This document shows positions 28,935-32,330 of a stretch of 32,330 nucleotides of DNA, one piece after another. How positions within the stretch are numbered: position 1 is the stretch's first letter; every line of letters begins with the position of its first letter. The notes beneath the pieces are model-generated. The model was given only the letters and a program-made list of their open reading frames with translations, was not told where the DNA came from and ran no database searches. Where the stretch lies: positions 1 through 32,330 of the forward strand of contig BJGS01000005.1 in the NCBI GenBank assembly GCA_014190615.1. Direction: 5' to 3'. The stretch is from Methylophilaceae bacterium. Lineage in GTDB: Bacteria > Pseudomonadota > Gammaproteobacteria > Burkholderiales > Methylophilaceae. A program made the translations under genes and the position numbers.

Positions 28935-29914
28935 TGAGCTTCTTTCAACAAGGATTCATCCAATTGGCTTAATACATTTTCAATCGCATGCGTTTCATTT
29001 TCATCATGATTAAGCTTTGCTAACTTTAACAAATAAAGTTGCGCTTGTGCATGACGCGGATTTTTTTTAACAACATCATTTAATTCTTTTTTAGATATTT
29101 CATAATCTTTTAATTCAAAACGTGCAATCGCATCCGTAAAAAGTGCTTCATTTGATTGTGGTTCATTTTTAAGCCATAGCGCTGCAATCTCTTTCAAACG
29201 ATCCCATTGACTTTCTCGCGCCGCATCATAGGTTTGCATAAAGAATGGTCTTTTTTCAATGGGCGCATCCCAAAAAGGCAATTCAGTTTGGGCAGTCAAC
29301 TGTATGTCTTTTCCTTGACGCATGAGATTCTTAATCCATTCCACAGGAATACTATAATAATAAGCATGACGTCCTGGACTTTTAAATGTAGTGAGGCCAA
29401 TTAAACGGCCGTCATCATCAAAAAGTCCGCCGCCGGATGCGCCCATCGCAAAACCCGCAGAGGATTGAATAATGTTTTCATTGTCTAATGTATATAAAGC
29501 TTTAATGCTTCCGAACGACACAATTGGTTTAATGGCATTACCACCAAAGCTTTTAGAAAAAACAGATTGCTCGTAAGTTAATTTTTTAGTGTCGCCTAAA
29601 GTGACAGGCTTCACATCAAGGAATTTAAATTGAAGAATACATAAATCGTGACGCCAATCGGCTTTCATCCCGGTCGGTGAAAATGCTTCACCAAATTTAC
29701 CGATCTGAACACCTTGCGCATTAGCGACTACATGACAATTGGTTGCAACTTGATTTTCGGCGACCACAATTCCAGAGCCCACACCGTGATTACCTATTTT
29801 ATCTACAACATGAACTTTTACAATGGCAGGTGAAATACCAAAAGTCACATCATCTGTAGGAAATGAAAAAGCGGGCGCGGAAATAAAGAGAAAGAGAAAA
29901 ACTAACCTATACAT
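28931..29914 (-). CDS. Secreted trypsin-like serine protease with C-terminal TPR-like repeats
   Basis: Signal peptide MYRLVFLFLFISAPAFS; catalytic triad context NCHVV, DLCILQF, GASGGGLFDDDG; C-terminal NEALFTDAIARFELKDYEISKKELNDVVKKNPRHAQAQLYLLKLA. Confidence 0.87.
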   Translation of the reverse strand: MYRLVFLFLFISAPAFSFPTDDVTFGISPAIVKVHVVDKIGNHGVGSGIVVAENQVATNCHVVANAQGVQIGKFGEAFSPTGMKADWRHDLCILQFKFLDVKPVTLGDTKKLTYEQSVFSKSFGGNAIKPIVSFGSIKALYTLDNENIIQSSAGFAMGASGGGLFDDDGRLIGLTTFKSPGRHAYYYSIPVEWIKNLMRQGKDIQLTAQTELPFWDAPIEKRPFFMQTYDAARESQWDRLKEIAALWLKNEPQSNEALFTDAIARFELKDYEISKKELNDVVKKNPRHAQAQLYLLKLAKLNHDENETHAIENVLSQLDESLLKEAQ

Positions 29915-29949
29915 TATGAGATCCTAGAAGATATATGCAATGTATAGAT

Positions 29950-29974
29950 AAGGAGCTAAGGGGCTTAGTTCCTT
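29950..29974. repeat. Hairpin-forming inverted repeat downstream of nrdJb
   Basis: AAGGAGCTAAG-GGG-CTTAGTTCCTT, 11-bp stem with one G-U pair on the plus strand; no clear U-tract. Confidence 0.55.
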
Positions 29975-29986
29975 AAAAATAACATC

Positions 29987-30667
29987 TTAGCCACATTTGC
30001 TATCGCCACAACTCAAGCATGTGAGACAGCCATCCATCATGATGACTGCTTTTGTTTGGCATTTGCTACAGAGTTGAGAGCCTTTTGGATAGCCTGTGCT
30101 ATCGATCTCGTCAGAATGTTTTTCCATATACTCAGCACGCTTTTCTTCCATCAATTTTTTTTGATGTTTATCAGGCAATGCTTTTTTAAGCATGCCAATA
30201 TCGATTAAATGCTGCTCAACCACTTCACCAATTTCAGCGACTAAACTCGGCACGTACTTGCCACCTTTTTTATAGTAACCGCCGTTTGGATCGAAGACAC
30301 TATGAAGCTCTTCAACTAAGAATGTCAAATCACCGCCTTTTCTGAAGACAGCAGACATGACGCGAGTCAAGCCTACGATCCATTGGAAGTGATCCATATT
30401 TTTTGAATTAATAAAAATTTCAAAAGGTCGACGATGTTCTTGCGGCGTGCCTTCGTTCATGATGATGTCATTGATCGTAATATAGAGTGCATGCTCAGTG
30501 ACAGGTGTCTTTACTTTATAAGTTGATCCTGTAATTTTTTCAGGACGGCCTAAAGGCTCACCCAATTGCACTACATTTTGATCTTCTTTTTGAGCTAAAG
30601 CATTCGCTTTATCTTCTTCAGAAACAACGTTATACCCTACGATCTTTTTTTCAATTTTAATTGCCAT
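29987..30667 (-). CDS. nrdJb: NrdJb-like second subunit of split B12-dependent (class II) ribonucleotide reductase, C-terminal redox Cys motifs
   Basis: TSCPD-like region FEIFINSKNMDHFQWIVGLTRVMSAVFRKGGDLTFLVEELHSVFDPNGGYYKKGGKYVPSLVAEIG; tail CSKCQTKAVIMMDGCLTCLSCGDSKCG; adjacent to nrdJa. Confidence 0.85.
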   Translation of the reverse strand: MAIKIEKKIVGYNVVSEEDKANALAQKEDQNVVQLGEPLGRPEKITGSTYKVKTPVTEHALYITINDIIMNEGTPQEHRRPFEIFINSKNMDHFQWIVGLTRVMSAVFRKGGDLTFLVEELHSVFDPNGGYYKKGGKYVPSLVAEIGEVVEQHLIDIGMLKKALPDKHQKKLMEEKRAEYMEKHSDEIDSTGYPKGSQLCSKCQTKAVIMMDGCLTCLSCGDSKCG

Positions 30668-30688
30668 TATTTTCCCTTGATATCTTTT

Positions 30689-32330
30689 TTAGAACTTACC
30701 GTAATAACCTTCTTTGAGTGCATCATAAAGATTTGCCGCGGAGTGAGTCTCGCCGTCATATTCAATTTCTTCATTACCTTTCACTTCAACTTGAGAACCA
30801 TCATCCAACGTAAATTTATAAGTCGTGTTCTCTAAATCTTTTTCTGTGACCAATACGCCTTGGAAAGCCTCAGGGTTAAATCTGAATGTCGTGCAGCCTT
30901 TAAGGCCTTTGTCATATGCGTATAAATAAATATTTTTAAAGTCTTCATAATCGTAGTCTGTTGGTACATTGATTGTTTTAGAAATCGAACTATCAATCCA
31001 CTTTTGTGAAGCCGCTTGAATATCCACGTGTGCTTTCGCTTGAATGGTTGAAGAATCTAAAAAGTAATCAGGTAATTTTTCATCTTCATTTTCTGAAAAT
31101 GGCATCGCTTTAGAATTGATCAATTCGCGATATGCTAATAGCTCATAAGAGTAAACATCCACTTTTTCTTTTGATTTTTTACCTTCGCGGATCACATTGC
31201 GACTGTAATGATGTGCGAAAGAAGGCTCAATACCATTACTTGCGTTATTAGCGAGCGATAATGAAATGGTGCCTGTTGGTGCAATTGAGCTATGGTGAGT
31301 GAAGCGCACGCCTTTTTTAGCAATCTTGTTACGTAAGCCTTCTGGGAATTGCTGCATGTAGCGGCTATATTTACCGAGCAACACTTTTCCTTTGACTTTA
31401 GCGCCTACTTTAATACCATCGGCTGCCATCTCAGGACGTTTCGCCAACATATCAGCTGTCACCACAAACTCTTCTTCCATAATGGGTGCTGCACCTTTTT
31501 CATCGGCTAAATCAATACCCGTTTCCCAACCCACCTCGGCCAAAATGCGGCTCACTTCTTCAGTGAATTTTAAAGAATTATCATCACCGTATCTCATCTT
31601 TAGCATCGTGAGTGATGAACCTAAACCTAAGTAGCCCATACCATGACGACGTTTAAGGATAATTTCTTTACGTTGCTCTTCGAGTGGCAAGCCATTAATC
31701 TCCACTACGTTATCAAGCATGCGTGTAAAAATTGCAATCACTTCTTTATATTCAGCCCAATCAAAAAATGCTTCATCTGTGAAAGGTTTCTTCACAAATT
31801 TTGTTAAGTTCACAGAGCCTAATAAACAAGCACCATATGGCGGGAGCGGTTGCTCACCACATGGATTGGTAGCACGAATATTTTCACAGAACCAGTTGTT
31901 GTTCATTTCGTTTACACGATCAATCAAAATAAAACCTGGCTCAGCAAAATCGTATGTCGATGACATGATGATGTCCCACAAACGTCTTGCTTTAATCGTT
32001 TTGTAAACGCGACATGCCACTTTACCCGCGTCTATGCCTTCAGTTTTAGTGAGGTATTTACCTTTTACAGGCCACTCTCTCCAAACGACTTGGCTTTCGT
32101 CGTTCACATTTAAACCGTCGACGATCGATTCCTTCTCGGTGACAGGGAACGCTACTTTCCAATCGCTATCAGCTTTTACAGCCTCCATAAATTCTTTGGT
32201 GATTAAGCATGAAAGATTAAATTGACGGAGTCGGCCATTTTCACGTTTGGCCTTAATAAAATCTGTGACATCAGGATGTGCAATATCAAAGGTTGCCATT
32301 TGTGCGCCACGACGGCCACCTGCAGATGAC
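30689..32330 (-). CDS. nrdJa: Adenosylcobalamin-dependent ribonucleoside-diphosphate reductase, catalytic part (5' end beyond window)
   Basis: NPCGEQPLPPYGACLLGSVNLTKFV, APTGTISLSLANNASNGIEPSFAHHYSRNV; frame stays open past ORF-track start 32299 to the edge, reading SSAGGRRGAQMATFDIAHPD. Confidence 0.93.
   Translation of the reverse strand, partial: SSAGGRRGAQMATFDIAHPDVTDFIKAKRENGRLRQFNLSCLITKEFMEAVKADSDWKVAFPVTEKESIVDGLNVNDESQVVWREWPVKGKYLTKTEGIDAGKVACRVYKTIKARRLWDIIMSSTYDFAEPGFILIDRVNEMNNNWFCENIRATNPCGEQPLPPYGACLLGSVNLTKFVKKPFTDEAFFDWAEYKEVIAIFTRMLDNVVEINGLPLEEQRKEIILKRRHGMGYLGLGSSLTMLKMRYGDDNSLKFTEEVSRILAEVGWETGIDLADEKGAAPIMEEEFVVTADMLAKRPEMAADGIKVGAKVKGKVLLGKYSRYMQQFPEGLRNKIAKKGVRFTHHSSIAPTGTISLSLANNASNGIEPSFAHHYSRNVIREGKKSKEKVDVYSYELLAYRELINSKAMPFSENEDEKLPDYFLDSSTIQAKAHVDIQAASQKWIDSSISKTINVPTDYDYEDFKNIYLYAYDKGLKGCTTFRFNPEAFQGVLVTEKDLENTTYKFTLDDGSQVEVKGNEEIEYDGETHSAANLYDALKEGYYGKF

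Overview
The window looks like an ordinary core-genome region of a low-GC, streamlined, probably methylotrophic betaproteobacterium. Methylophilaceae-like is an inference from gene content, the small PqqA peptide and tight gene packing. About 35 coding regions are supported. Left plus-strand block: mrdA (3' end), rodA, rlpA, ybeD-like, lipB, lipA, gshA, gshB, apbE, a NusG domain II protein, a Gx-transporter/HepS-I-like protein, lptM-like lipoprotein, lysA. Middle: purU(-), ispH, nudB, nadA, HIT protein, then a minus-strand block of [2Fe-2S] ferredoxin, tonB, mpl, metH and ubiK. Right: a TorF-family porin/glnK/amtB nitrogen cluster with a consensus sigma-54 promoter, a glycosidase-like unknown protein, a 23-aa orphan pqqA absent from the ORF track, mltA, apaG, thiG, thiS, a 53-aa small ORF, dienelactone hydrolase, a zinc-ribbon protein, a lipoprotein, a trypsin-like protease, and split B12-dependent nrdJb/nrdJa running off the right edge. 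I saw no rRNA, tRNA, CRISPR or mobile element. The most interesting items are the ApbE/NusG_II/Gx triad, which resembles the core of the Gram-positive flavin-based extracellular electron transfer locus, the orphan pqqA, and the sigma-54 porin-glnK-amtB unit. I found no clearly unprecedented system.
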